Shown here piece after piece: positions 37,836 to 46,635 of a stretch of 64,000 nt of DNA (positions within the stretch are counted from its first letter, which is position 1; every line of letters starts with the position of its first letter). The position numbers were made by a program, and so were the translations under genes. The DNA is taken from positions 1 to 64,000 of the forward strand of contig NZ_JOIX01000019.1 in assembly GCF_000720175.1 (NCBI RefSeq). Direction: 5' to 3'. Source of the DNA: Streptomyces sp. NRRL S-337. Its GTDB lineage: Bacteria > Actinomycetota > Actinomycetes > Streptomycetales > Streptomycetaceae. The notes under the pieces were generated by a model. It did no database searches, was not told the DNA's origin, and worked only from the letters and a program-made list of their open reading frames with translations.

Positions 37836-38777
37836 TCAGACCGTCAGGACGGTCTTGCCCTGGGCGCGGCCGGTGCGGCTGGTCTCCAGGGCTTCGAGGG
37901 CCTCTTCGAGGGGGACCTCGCGGCCGACGAGGACCGTCAGGCGGCCCGCGTCCACGTGCCCGGCCAGGATCTCCAGGAGCTGCGGCGAGGGGCGGTTGAC
38001 GAAGTTGAAGCCACGCAGGTTCTGTTCGGTCAGCTCGTCCGCGTCCGCCGAGCCGATCAGCGAGACGGCGGTGCCCCCGTCGCGTACGGCCCGGGTCAGC
38101 TCAGCGAACTCGGCGGGGCCGCCGGTCATGTCGATCAGCACGTCCACGCCGTCCGGGTGGGCCGCGAGGACCTGGTCGGCGACCGGGCCCGCGGTGTGGT
38201 CGACGGTCTCCGCGGCACCCAGCGTGCGCATCAGCTCCGCCTTGGCCGGGCGGGCGGTGGCGATCACCTCCGCGCCGCGACCGGCCGCCAGCTGGGTGGC
38301 GAAGGTGCCGACGCCACCGGTCGCACCGACGATCAGGACTCGCTTGCCCTCGCCGATCCGGGTCTCCTCGACGAGGTTGTACGCGGTCATGCCGGCCGTC
38401 GGCAGCGCCGCGGAGGTCGCGTAGGTGACGCTGCGGGCGGCGTGCGCGATGCGGCTCTCGTCGGCGAGGGCCAGTTCGCAGTACGAACCGCCGCCCCGCT
38501 CCGGCCGCTGGAACTGGCCGAACACCGCGTCGCCGACGGTGAACCGCCGGACCCCGGTGCCGATCGCGAGCACCTCGCCGGCCCCGTCCGTGCCCAGCAC
38601 CAGGGGAAAGGCCACCGGAACGGCGTCGCCGAACATGCCGTCGGCGATCTTCCAGTCGACGGGGTTGAGTCCGGCGGCGGCCAGCCGCACCAGGACCTCG
38701 CCCGGCCCTGGTTCGGGCTGCGGCAGATCCATGAGCTGCGGCCGTTCACCGAATGCGCTGACTGCTACGGCTCTCAT
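37836..38777 (-). CDS. NADP-dependent quinone/enone oxidoreductase (zinc-free MDR superfamily)
   Basis: A 313-aa medium-chain oxidoreductase. Start MRAVAVSAFGERPQLMDLPQ, GroES-like domain with GLNPVDWKIADG and PLVLGTDGAGEVLAIG, then the nucleotide-binding loop VLIVGATGGVGTFATQLAA (AxxGxxG type, NADPH). It lacks the structural-zinc cysteines of alcohol dehydrogenases. The ATG follows GGAAGGGAACGCCACG. It faces away from the response regulator and is probably monocistronic. Likely role: reduction of quinones or reactive enones. Confidence 0.9.
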   Translation of the reverse strand: MRAVAVSAFGERPQLMDLPQPEPGPGEVLVRLAAAGLNPVDWKIADGMFGDAVPVAFPLVLGTDGAGEVLAIGTGVRRFTVGDAVFGQFQRPERGGGSYCELALADESRIAHAARSVTYATSAALPTAGMTAYNLVEETRIGEGKRVLIVGATGGVGTFATQLAAGRGAEVIATARPAKAELMRTLGAAETVDHTAGPVADQVLAAHPDGVDVLIDMTGGPAEFAELTRAVRDGGTAVSLIGSADADELTEQNLRGFNFVNRPSPQLLEILAGHVDAGRLTVLVGREVPLEEALEALETSRTGRAQGKTVLTV

Positions 38778-39098
38778 CGTGGCGTTCCCTTCCACCCTGT
38801 CGACCGGTGGCCGGAGTGGATCGTAAGCACGCCGGTGCGGCCGGACGCGGCAGGAGGAGAGGCGGTGCGGCGGAAGCAACTCGTACGGCCCCCGGGCCAT
38901 GCGCCCAGCCGGGCCGGGGCATGCCGCCAGCCGGGGGGGCCGCCGCGCCGCCCCTCCCGCCGGCCGCCCGGCCGGGCAGGCCGGTGGCGGGCCCGCTGTG
39001 GTGGCCAGCACTCCAGCGCGGTGAATTCGCTGGTCCGCGGCGTTGCGGCGAAGGGCGTTCACCTCGGGGAAAGGTGCCCCTCGGGTACACATGACGCC
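38778..39098. other. Gene-free divergent gap between oxidoreductase and response regulator
   Basis: 321 nt, mostly extreme GC. Open frames on both strands lack ribosome sites. The only promoter-like feature is TACACA (about 39086-39091), 7 nt before the response-regulator ATG, consistent with a leaderless start. Confidence 0.4.
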
Positions 39099-39848
39099 AT
39101 GCGCGTTCTGGTGGTGGCGGACGAGGAATTCCTCGCGGAGCTGATCGCGGCCGGCCTGCGCCGCGACGCGATCGCCGCGGACATCGCCCACGACGGCCGG
39201 GAGGCGCTGGCCAAGATGCGGCTCGGCGCGTACGACGTACTCGTCCTGGACCGCGATCTGCCCGGTCTGCACGGCGACGACATCTGCCGGCACGTCGCGG
39301 AACGGGGCCTGCTGACCCGGATGTTGATGCTCACCGCGTCCGACACGGTCCACGACCGGGGGGAGGATCGGATGGAGAGTCTGGGCCAGGGCCTGGGCGC
39401 CGACGACTACCTCAGCAAGCCGTTCGCGTATGAGGAGTTGCTCGCCCGGGTGCTGGTGCTGGGCCGGCGGGCCCGGCCCGCGCCGCCGCCGGTCATCGAG
39501 CGGGCCGGCGTCATCGTCGACACCGCCCGCCGGCTCGCGCTGCGCGACGGACGGCCGCTGCCGCTGTCCCGCATGGAGTTCGGGGTGCTGGAGGTGCTGC
39601 TGCGGGCCCAGGGCGCGGTGGTCAGCGGGGACGATCTGATCGAGGAGGTGTGGGAGGAGCACACCAGCTACCGCACCAACGCGGTCCAGGTCACGCTCAG
39701 CACGCTGCGCGCCAAGCTCGGCGACCCCCCGGTGATCGAAACCGTGCCGGGTGCCGGCTACCGGCTGCGCGACCGGCCGGGGCCCGCACAACGCGCCGCG
39801 CCGGCTCCCACGCCGGGGTCGGACCACCGGCCGGGCGGCGACCGGTGA
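39099..39848 (+). CDS. Orphan OmpR/PhoB-family response regulator
   Basis: A 249-aa protein. Receiver domain with acidic pair (Asp8, Glu9 in VADEEF), phosphoacceptor Asp51 in VLVLDRDLPG, switch Thr79 and Lys107 (SKPFAYEELL). The alpha4 region is a little longer than usual (HDRGEDRMESLGQGLGADDY). The winged-helix output domain follows (LPLSRMEFGVLEVLLRAQGA, TNAVQVTLSTLRAKLG, TVPGAGYRLRD). No histidine kinase gene adjoins. The start was chosen by alignment with receiver domains; no ribosome site is visible, and TACACA just upstream suggests leaderless translation. Confidence 0.9.
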   Translation: MRVLVVADEEFLAELIAAGLRRDAIAADIAHDGREALAKMRLGAYDVLVLDRDLPGLHGDDICRHVAERGLLTRMLMLTASDTVHDRGEDRMESLGQGLGADDYLSKPFAYEELLARVLVLGRRARPAPPPVIERAGVIVDTARRLALRDGRPLPLSRMEFGVLEVLLRAQGAVVSGDDLIEEVWEEHTSYRTNAVQVTLSTLRAKLGDPPVIETVPGAGYRLRDRPGPAQRAAPAPTPGSDHRPGGDR

Positions 39849-39937
39849 GGCTACCCGGCTGCCCGGCAGAGCACGGGGGCATGACCCGATTGCCTGCATG
39901 ACGCGAAGGGGCGCGAGCAGCGGGATTCAATGGGCCA

Positions 39938-41095
39938 ATGATCCGGTTCGAGTCCGTCACCAAGCAGTATCCCGACGGCACCACCGCCGTGGACGACCTG
40001 TCCTTGGAGGTCGAGGAGGGCGAGCTGGTGACCCTCGTGGGGCCGTCCGGCTGCGGCAAGACCACGACCATGATGATGGTCAACCGGCTCATCGATCCCA
40101 CCCGCGGACGGATCTTCGTCGACGGTGCGGACATCGCCGGCGTCGACCCCGTCCGGTTGCGCCGCCGGATCGGCTACGTCATCCAGCAGACCGGCCTCTT
40201 CCCGCACCGGACCGTCCTCGACAACACCGCCACCGTGCCCTTCCTGACCGGCTGGAAGAAGGCCACGGCACGGGCCCGGGCCGCCGAACTCCTGGACCTG
40301 GTGGGGCTGGACCCGGACGTCTACGGCCCGCGCTACCCCGACCAGCTCTCCGGCGGCCAGCGCCAGCGCGTCGGGGTCGCCCGGGCCCTCGCCGCCGATC
40401 CGCCCGTCCTGCTGATGGACGAGCCGTTCGGGGCGGTCGATCCGGTCGTCCGCGAGCGCCTCCAGAAGGAGTTCCTGCGGCTGCAGGCCACCATGCACAA
40501 GACGGTGCTGCTGGTCACCCACGACATCGAGGAAGCCATCCGGCTCGGCGACCGGATCGCCGTCTACGGGGCCGGCCGGATCGAGCAGTACGACACCCCC
40601 GCCAGCGTCCTGGGCGCCCCCGCCACGCCCTACGTCGCCGAATTCGTCGGCACCGACCGGGCGTTGAAGCAGCTGTCGGTCACCGGGATCGACCGCGGCG
40701 ACCTCGAACGCCCGCCGTTCGCCCGCCTCGGTGAACCGGCGTCCGAGGCGGCGCGACGGCTACGGGCCGAGGGCGCCCGGTGGGCGGTGGTGCTGGACGA
40801 GGACGGTGAACTGCACGGCTGGGTGGGCGCCGAGGAACTGGCCGGCGCCGGGGGCACGGTCGCCGGGCACGCCCGGCGGATGGAGGCGTGGGTGCCGTTC
40901 ACCGGCACGTTGAAGGCCGCGTTCAGCGAGATGCTCAAGCACGACGCCGGCTGGATCGCGGTCCTGGACGGCCACCGCTTCCTCGGCGTCCTCACCCCGA
41001 CCAAGTTGCACGAAGCGCTGCGCCGCACCATCGACTCGGACGAGCGGGGGGTGCCGCGGGACCGGGCGCGGGTGGACTCGGTACCGACGCAGTGA
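39938..41095 (+). CDS. Osmoprotectant (glycine betaine/choline-type) ABC transporter ATPase, OpuCA/ProV-like
   Basis: A 385-aa ATPase: Walker A GPSGCGKTT (35-43), Q-loop VIQQTGLFPH, signature LSGGQRQRV, Walker B VLLMDEPFGAVDP, H-loop VTHDIEEAIRL. The C-terminal part (about 250-370) resembles the CBS-like regulatory tail of OpuCA-type ATPases (WVVGAEELAG-like and GWIAVLDGHRFLGVLTP). It faces the minus-strand permease and binding-protein genes across a 151-nt gap with parS sites, so expression of the two halves must be separate. Confidence 0.92.
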   Translation: MIRFESVTKQYPDGTTAVDDLSLEVEEGELVTLVGPSGCGKTTTMMMVNRLIDPTRGRIFVDGADIAGVDPVRLRRRIGYVIQQTGLFPHRTVLDNTATVPFLTGWKKATARARAAELLDLVGLDPDVYGPRYPDQLSGGQRQRVGVARALAADPPVLLMDEPFGAVDPVVRERLQKEFLRLQATMHKTVLLVTHDIEEAIRLGDRIAVYGAGRIEQYDTPASVLGAPATPYVAEFVGTDRALKQLSVTGIDRGDLERPPFARLGEPASEAARRLRAEGARWAVVLDEDGELHGWVGAEELAGAGGTVAGHARRMEAWVPFTGTLKAAFSEMLKHDAGWIAVLDGHRFLGVLTPTKLHEALRRTIDSDERGVPRDRARVDSVPTQ

Positions 41096-41124
41096 GGCGC
41101 GCTCACACGCCTTCACGGCCGGCT

Positions 41125-41138
41125 GTTTCACGTGAAAC
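41125..41138. other. parS site 1 (ParB binding)
   Basis: A perfect GTTTCACGTGAAAC 14-bp palindrome, the Streptomyces parS core, between convergent osmoprotectant-transporter genes. Confidence 0.92.
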
Positions 41139-41198
41139 GCCGCGGTGGCGAAGTGGGGCTGGTTCACGCGAGACGGCGCGATGCGGAACAGGGTGCCG

Positions 41199-41212
41199 GT
41201 TTCACGTGAAAC
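41199..41212. other. parS site 2 (ParB binding)
   Basis: A perfect GTTTCACGTGAAAC, 74 bp from site 1. Between them GGTTCACGCGAGAC (about 41161) looks like a degenerate third site. Confidence 0.92.
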
Positions 41213-41246
41213 ATGCAGCCGCCGCAGCCCGCCGGCCGCCGCCCCC

Positions 41247-42212
41247 TCAGCCCTTCGGCAGCAGCCCCTTCTCCCGCAGGTAGTGACGCGCCACATCCGC
41301 CGGCAACCGTCGCCAGCTGTCCACCTGCTCGTCGAGATGTGCCAGGTCAGCCGTGGTCAGGACCGTGTTGAGGCGGTTGAGTGCGGCGGCCGGCCGGGCG
41401 CTGCCCGCGCGGGCCCGGTTGACGACGGGCAGCACGTAATCGGCGTTCTGCAGCTTCCTGTCGTCGGCCAGCAGCACCAGTCCGAACTGGTCCAGGGTCG
41501 CATCGGTGCTGGTGGTCAGCACCATCTGGTCCTGCCCGTTCTGCACGGCCTGCTTGGCGGGGGTGGTGCCGACGCCCTTGGGGTCGATGGCGGTGAGGTT
41601 GATCCCGTACTTCTTCCGCAAGCCCGGGGCACAGAACGGCCGTTGTACGCATTCCTCGCCCGCCGCGAGGCGCACCGGCAGTTCGGCACGGCCCAGGTCG
41701 CTGAGGGTCTTGAGGTGGTGCGTGCGGGCGTACGCGGCGCTCACCGCGAACGCGTTCTGGTCCACGGCCCGGCCGGGCGGGAGCACGGTCAGCTCGCGGG
41801 GCCCGGCCAGCCGGCGTAGTGCGCGCAGCGTCGCACCGAGGTCGGGCGAGGCGACCGGGGGCGCCGTGGAGCCGTGCTTTTTGGCGTTGAGCCAGTCCGC
41901 GAAGGTGGCCGCGTACTCGGGCACGACGTCGATCTGACCGGCCTCCAGCGCCGGTTCGTACAGTTCGCGGTTGCCGACGGTGAGGACGTGGGTGCGGTAC
42001 CCGGCGTGGTCGAGCAGTGCGGCGTACATCTGGGCGAGCAGCTCGCTCTCGGTGAAGCCGGCCGAGCCGATCGCCAGATCGCGGCTGTCCCCCGGCGGGG
42101 CGGTGATCCGGGAACGGGTCTCCAGCGAGGGGCCGGTGCCGCAGCCGGCGAGCACCGGCAGCGCGACCAGACCCAGCGCCGCGAGGGCAGCGGCGGCCGC
42201 CCCGGCCCTCAC
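41247..42212 (-). CDS. Osmoprotectant ABC transporter substrate-binding lipoprotein (OpuCC/ProX-like)
   Basis: A 321-aa lipoprotein: hydrophobic signal then lipobox LAGC (Cys24). The mature type-II binding-protein fold has LAIGSAGFTESELLAQMYAA, GYRTHVLTVGNRELYEPALE, IDVVPEYAATFADWL and a late LDEQVDSWRRLPADVARHYL, characteristic of the OpuAC/ProX betaine family. The GTG start overlaps the stop of the upstream permease gene (GTGA). Third gene of the minus-strand permease-permease-binding protein operon. Confidence 0.92.
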   Translation of the reverse strand: MRAGAAAAALAALGLVALPVLAGCGTGPSLETRSRITAPPGDSRDLAIGSAGFTESELLAQMYAALLDHAGYRTHVLTVGNRELYEPALEAGQIDVVPEYAATFADWLNAKKHGSTAPPVASPDLGATLRALRRLAGPRELTVLPPGRAVDQNAFAVSAAYARTHHLKTLSDLGRAELPVRLAAGEECVQRPFCAPGLRKKYGINLTAIDPKGVGTTPAKQAVQNGQDQMVLTTSTDATLDQFGLVLLADDRKLQNADYVLPVVNRARAGSARPAAALNRLNTVLTTADLAHLDEQVDSWRRLPADVARHYLREKGLLPKG

Positions 42213-42886
42213 CGGCCCCGCCCCCGCGCCCAGCCGCCCGGTGCATACCGTTCGACGAGCTCGAACCCGGCCTCCATCAGCAGGGCGAACACCGCGACCA
42301 GCACCGCACCGGCGACCACCTGCGGGGTGCTGGCGAGGCTGAACCCCGCGGTGATGATCCGGCCGAGCCCGCCGCCGCCGACCAGCGCGGCGAGCGTGGC
42401 GGTCGCGACGAGCTGGACCGCGGCGATCCGTACGCCGGTCAGGACGAGCGGGAAGGCGAGCGGCACCTCGACCCGCCACACCAGCTGCGCCCCGGTCATC
42501 CCCATGCCCCGCGCGGCCCGCACCACGTCCCGGTCCACGTCGCGCATCCCGACGTACGCATTGGTCAGCAGCGGCGGAACGGCGAACAGCACCAGCGCGA
42601 TGATCGTCGGCCACTGCCCGTGCCGGCCGACGGGGGTGAGCAGCAGCAGGACCAGCACGGCGAAGGTCGGGACGGCGCGGCCGACGTTGGCGAGATTGAC
42701 GGCCAGCGCCCCGCCACGCCCGAGATGACCGAGGGTCAGCGCGACCGGCAGCGCGATCAGCGCGCTGATGAACAGGCAGGAGACGGTGAGGACGAGGTGC
42801 TGGACGAGGCGGTGCCAGACGCCGTTCTCCCCCGCCCAGTTGGCGCCGGTGGTCAGCCAGTCCCAGACCGCGGAGAGGGTGTTCAC
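42209..42886 (-). CDS. Osmoprotectant ABC transporter permease (OpuCD-like)
   Basis: A 225-aa permease with about five membrane helices and the EAA-type cytoplasmic loop VRAARGMGMTGAQLVWRVEVP, followed by GGGGLGRIITAGF. The GTG start overlaps the stop of the first permease gene, and its stop overlaps the binding-protein start (both GTGA). The N-terminal WDWLTTGANWAG is the usual periplasmic lead-in of this subunit. Confidence 0.92.
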   Translation of the reverse strand: MNTLSAVWDWLTTGANWAGENGVWHRLVQHLVLTVSCLFISALIALPVALTLGHLGRGGALAVNLANVGRAVPTFAVLVLLLLTPVGRHGQWPTIIALVLFAVPPLLTNAYVGMRDVDRDVVRAARGMGMTGAQLVWRVEVPLAFPLVLTGVRIAAVQLVATATLAALVGGGGLGRIITAGFSLASTPQVVAGAVLVAVFALLMEAGFELVERYAPGGWARGRGR

Positions 42887-43650
42887 GCCCGCCGCCCCGA
42901 CGCCGCCCCGACCGGCTGTTCGCGCCCCACCACGGCGCGGTCCCGCCGCCGTGCCCGCCGCCCCCGCGCCGTACGGCTCGCCCGCCGCCAGGGCGTGAGC
43001 AGCCGTTCCGCGCCGAGCAGCAGCAGGTCGAAGGCGATCGCGATCAGGACGCACAGCACGGACGCGGTGAGCACCTGCGCCTTGAAGAAGGAGTTCATCC
43101 CGGCGTAGATGAGGTTGCCCAGCCCGCCGTAGCCGACGATCGCGCCGACGGTGGTGAGCGCCACCGCCGAGACCGTCGCGATCCGCAGCCCGGCCATCGC
43201 CGCGGGTACGGCCAGCGGCAGTTCGACGGTGAGCAGTTGGCGCAGCGGGCCGTAGCCCATGCCGCGGGCGGCGTCCCTGGCCTCGGCCGGTACGCCGTTC
43301 AGCCCGGCCAGGAGGTTCCGTACGAGCAGGGTGAGCGAGTACAGGGCCAGCCCGACCACGACGAGCGTGGCGGACAGCCCGTAGACCGGCAGCAGCAGCG
43401 AGAACATCGCCAGCGACGGGATCGTGTAGAGGACGGTGGTCACACCGAGGACCGGCCCGACCGTCCAGCGCCACCGCCGGGCCAGCAGCGCCAGGGGCAC
43501 CGCGAGAAGCAGCCCGAGCGCCACCGAGACGACGGTCAACTGGACGTGCTGGAGGACCGCGTCGAGCAGGATCTGCCGGCGTGTGGACAGGTAGTCGCCG
43601 CAGATCCACTCGTTACGGGCCAGACAGTCGTCCGGCGGCGGTGCGGTCAC
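42883..43650 (-). CDS. Osmoprotectant ABC transporter permease (OpuCB-like)
   Basis: About 255 aa from the GTG at 43650 (TAPPPDDCLARNEWICGDYL), which matches the usual family start. The frame is open to an ATG at 43740, but that N-terminus is Arg-rich and unlike the family. Helices span about 20-215, the EAA loop is ARDAARGMGYGPLRQLLTVE, followed by IVGYGGLGNLIYAG. The C-terminus is a long Arg-rich tail. First gene of the coupled operon. Confidence 0.9.
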   Translation of the reverse strand: MTAPPPDDCLARNEWICGDYLSTRRQILLDAVLQHVQLTVVSVALGLLLAVPLALLARRWRWTVGPVLGVTTVLYTIPSLAMFSLLLPVYGLSATLVVVGLALYSLTLLVRNLLAGLNGVPAEARDAARGMGYGPLRQLLTVELPLAVPAAMAGLRIATVSAVALTTVGAIVGYGGLGNLIYAGMNSFFKAQVLTASVLCVLIAIAFDLLLLGAERLLTPWRRASRTARGRRARRRDRAVVGREQPVGAASGRRA

Positions 43651-43738
43651 GGTAGAAGTCCACCCCGGCGGGATCCGAGTGTCGCGGCGGACGCGTCCGA
43701 TCGTGCCCTGGGGTCGCCCGCGTGACTCTCTCCACTCC

Positions 43739-43773
43739 ATGTATACATCGAGTGTGTACTACGTGTGTATAGT
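43739..43773. promoter_or_regulatory. Operator/promoter cluster between opuCB-like and deacetylase genes
   Basis: A perfect palindrome ATGTATACAT (43739-43748) is followed by two GTGTGTA direct repeats at 43752-43758 and 43763-43769 (11-bp period). The second overlaps a -10-like TATAGT (43768-43773) pointing toward the deacetylase gene, whose start is 85 nt further on. The position between divergent genes suits control of either. Confidence 0.55.
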
Positions 43774-43857
43774 CCGGGAAGTGCGACAGCCACCCGCAAC
43801 CGGGCCGGCCCGTACGCCCCCCACCGTCCGCAGCATGAGCACCCGAGAGAGCCCCGT

Positions 43858-44673
43858 ATGCCGAAGCACTTCCGCACCACCGGCCGCAGGCGCCGCACCT
43901 CCATAGCCGGGCTGCTGACGGCGGCCTCCCTGGCCCTCGCCGTCAGCGGCTGCGCCTCGTACGACGTGACCGCACCGGCCGACGCCCGCGCCGACGCGAC
44001 GGGCAGCACGACCGGGGCGAAGAACGGGAAGGGAAAGGGTCAGGAGGGCGGCGGTCAGGACGTCGACTGCCGCAAGGCCCAGTGCGTCGCGCTCACCTTC
44101 GACGCGGGCCCCAGCGAGAACACCAACCGCCTGCTGGACATCCTGAAGAAGGAGAAGGTGCACGCGACCTTCTTCATGCTCGGCAAGAACCACATCGCCA
44201 AGCGCCCCGCCGAGGTACGGCGGATCGACGCCGAGGGCCACGAACTGGCCAACCACACCTGGTCGCACCAGATCCTCACCGAGATCGAGCCCGCCGAGGT
44301 CAAGCGCGAGCTCTCCCGGGTCCAGGACGCGGTCCGCAAGATCACCGGAAAGACGCCCACGCTGATGCGCCCACCGCAGGGCCGCACCGACGACAAGGTC
44401 TCCGAGATCAGCAAGAAACTCGGACTGGCCCAGGTCCTCTGGAGCGTGACCGCCAAGGACTACGAGACCAACGACTCGGCGCTGATCACGAAGCGGGTGC
44501 TGGAACAGACCGAACGCGACGGCATCATCCTGCTGCACGACATCTACCGGGGCACGGTCCCGGCCGTCCCGGGCATCCTCAAGGAGCTGAAGAAGCGCGG
44601 CTACACGATCGTCACGGTCTCCCAGCTGCTCTCCCCGGCGAAACCGGAGCCGGGGATGGTGTACCGGCCGTAG
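43858..44673 (+). CDS. Polysaccharide (NodB-type, CE4) deacetylase lipoprotein
   Basis: A 271-aa lipoprotein: twin-Arg-rich start (TTGRRRRTS), hydrophobic signal, lipobox VSGC (Cys32), then a Gly/Lys-rich spacer. The NodB domain contains VALTFDAGPSENT (the canonical TFDDGP has Asp where Ala83 stands here), the metal-binding HTWSHQ (His133, His137), LMRPPQGRTDD, and a final GIILLHDIYRGTVPA with the catalytic His. The Ala variant is frequent in Streptomyces deacetylases as I recall. It probably trims acetyl groups from peptidoglycan or another surface glycan. The ATG follows GAGAGAGCCCCGT. Confidence 0.9.
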   Translation: MPKHFRTTGRRRRTSIAGLLTAASLALAVSGCASYDVTAPADARADATGSTTGAKNGKGKGQEGGGQDVDCRKAQCVALTFDAGPSENTNRLLDILKKEKVHATFFMLGKNHIAKRPAEVRRIDAEGHELANHTWSHQILTEIEPAEVKRELSRVQDAVRKITGKTPTLMRPPQGRTDDKVSEISKKLGLAQVLWSVTAKDYETNDSALITKRVLEQTERDGIILLHDIYRGTVPAVPGILKELKKRGYTIVTVSQLLSPAKPEPGMVYRP

Positions 44674-44721
44674 CAGAAAAGGCCGTTACCGGCGCGGGCA
44701 CGCCGGCCCGCCCGGAAAAAC

Positions 44722-44760
44722 GCCGTGAGCCCGGCCCCTTCCTGGGGCCGGGCTCACGGC
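44722..44760. terminator. Bidirectional terminator, perfect 17-bp stem
   Basis: GCCGTGAGCCCGGCCCC (44722-44738), loop TTCCT, complement 44744-44760, between the convergent deacetylase and esterase genes. Confidence 0.9.
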
Positions 44761-44797
44761 TACGACTACCGGCGTCTTCCGGCGGGTTCAGGCTCGC

Positions 44798-46108
44798 TCA
44801 GCCCTGCGGCCGCTCGGCCTCCACCCGCCGACGGCCCTTGTCATCGGCCGCCCCAGGGGCCTTGGCCGGACCGGTCGGCTTCGCCGGAGCGCCGCCCTGG
44901 CCCACCTTGGCCCCCGGCTTGCGCTGCGCCGGCAGCGGCACGGTGTCCTGCGGGAACGTCAGCTGCTGGCTCTGCCACTCCAGGGCCGGCACGACCTCGC
45001 GCCGCCAGGTCGTGAACTGGTGGCTGCCCTGCGGCAGGATGATCGAGTCCACCGACATCGGCGCCTTGACCGCGTGGATGAACTGCATGGTGGCGCCGTA
45101 ATCGGCCTCGCCCTTACGGCTGCTGGCGACCAGCGTGGAGACCTGCGGCGCGGGCAGGTGCTTCAGCCGCCACAGCAGGTCGTGCTCGCGCTCGCGCTGG
45201 GCACCTTCCGGGCCGGCACCGAAGAGGCTGCCGGTGGTCAGGTCGTCCTTGATCGCGTAGTCGCCCGAGAGCGAGACCGCCGAGGTGTACACCTTCGGGT
45301 TGCGCATCGCCAGCTGCAGCGAGCACGTACCACCCGACGAGTACCCGAACGCGCCCCAGGCACTGGGGTCATGACCCACCCGGTACGTCGCCTTCATCGC
45401 GTCCGGCAGGTCCTTGGTGAAGAACGTCTCCGCCTGCGGCCCGCCCGGCACGTCCACGCACTCGGTGTCGCGCGGCGGTGCGATCGTCGGCCGCACCATC
45501 ACGATCACGGTCGGCTGCATCCGTCCTTGCGCGATCAGCCGGCCGGCGTTCTGCGGCACCTGCAGATGCTGCGCGAGGTTCATGATCCCGCCCGGGTAGC
45601 CGCTGATGACGACCATGACGGGGAACCGCTGCCGGCGGTACTGCTGCTGGAAGTACTGCGGCGGCAGATAGACGAACCCGGGGTTGATGGCCCGCGTACG
45701 GCGCCCGATGATCCGTACGGACTCGATCTTGCCGACCCTGTTGGCGGGCCCCTTGGGCAGGCCGGTCACCCGGTCCAGCCCCTGGGGACCGGCCGGCTGG
45801 ATCAGCCCGCCCTTCATGTTCCCGACCGACGCGTACTGCCCGCCGCCCTGGCTCACGGCCACCGGCGGCGCCTTCTCGTTGTTGCCCAGCAACTCGTCCC
45901 AGTTGCCGTAGAACTCGAAGTTCGTATTCACGGCGAGCGCGAGCGCGCACACGATGGACACCTGGGTGACCACGATGGCGCCCAGCCGGCCCAGGACGGG
46001 TCCGATCCCGCGCCGCGACAGCCGGGGCCACAGCCACACCGTGGCGGCCACGCAGGCAACCGCCAGCACGATCACCGTGTATTCGAGCGACTGACTGGTC
46101 AGCCCCAT
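44798..46108 (-). CDS. Membrane-anchored alpha/beta-hydrolase (esterase D / antigen 85-like)
   Basis: A 436-aa protein. Two N-terminal membrane helices (about 9-28 and 40-62) are followed by an extracytoplasmic hydrolase domain: VYLPPQYFQQ, FPVMVVISGYPGG (oxyanion region), nucleophile elbow GYSSGG with Ser258, LSGDY, and a final histidine in PQGSHQFTTW. The fold matches the esterase D/antigen 85 family, common as surface acyltransferases and esterases in actinobacteria. An Arg/Lys/Pro-rich tail ends the chain. Substrate unknown. Confidence 0.85.
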   Translation of the reverse strand: MGLTSQSLEYTVIVLAVACVAATVWLWPRLSRRGIGPVLGRLGAIVVTQVSIVCALALAVNTNFEFYGNWDELLGNNEKAPPVAVSQGGGQYASVGNMKGGLIQPAGPQGLDRVTGLPKGPANRVGKIESVRIIGRRTRAINPGFVYLPPQYFQQQYRRQRFPVMVVISGYPGGIMNLAQHLQVPQNAGRLIAQGRMQPTVIVMVRPTIAPPRDTECVDVPGGPQAETFFTKDLPDAMKATYRVGHDPSAWGAFGYSSGGTCSLQLAMRNPKVYTSAVSLSGDYAIKDDLTTGSLFGAGPEGAQREREHDLLWRLKHLPAPQVSTLVASSRKGEADYGATMQFIHAVKAPMSVDSIILPQGSHQFTTWRREVVPALEWQSQQLTFPQDTVPLPAQRKPGAKVGQGGAPAKPTGPAKAPGAADDKGRRRVEAERPQG

Positions 46109-46635
46109 GCGCCCACATCTCCCGTCACCCTCGGAAGGGTTCTTGCCTTCTTACGGCCGCCTAAGGCACAACGGGCGGCTCCGGACAATGGTCACCGGAG
46201 AAGACGGGCACACCTGCGCATCGGATACCTGAACGACTCAGTTCTTACTTACCTCTTGCCACATCGTTTCCGCGGCGTGATGTGCGAGCACCCCGGAAGG
46301 CTCCCCGGAAGCACTCGCACCCGCACAGGTCCAGACCAACTCCCCCTCCACCGCGGCCTCCACGCTCCGCCCCCGGGACCTGCCATCACGGATGTGATAT
46401 CCCGGCGCGGTGCCACAGCGATGTCACGCCGGCCCCGGCCGAAACCCGACCCGACACCGGATCGCCCTGGATGGCCCCCGTATAGCCCCCGGATGGCCCA
46501 CCACACGAGCCGCAGGGTCCCACGATGAGGCCACTCCTGGCCGCTACGCTTACGTATCCGTCCTGGTCAGGGACATGTCCGTGCTTCACGGACATACGCC
46601 GCACCGCACCCACCACACGCAAGAGAGGTTCGCCG
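46109..46635. other. 527-nt gene-free region between the esterase and vWA genes
   Basis: It contains a comparatively AT-rich patch (about 46215-46275) that could hold one or both divergent promoters, and one small dyad ATCAC-GGAT-GTGAT at 46385-46398. Open frames on either strand have no ribosome sites and Arg/Pro-rich products, so I call no gene. Confidence 0.5.

Noticed and set aside
34822..38424. 1200-codon plus-strand open frame across the CDF and membrane-protein genes
   Set aside because: Arg/Gly/Ala low-complexity shadow. The CDF, DUF11-like and membrane proteins occupy the other frames, and the oxidoreductase the other strand.
39944..39956. GGTTCGAGTCC, tRNA T-loop-like sequence
   Set aside because: It is the start of the ABC ATPase gene (IRFESV), with no cloverleaf partners.
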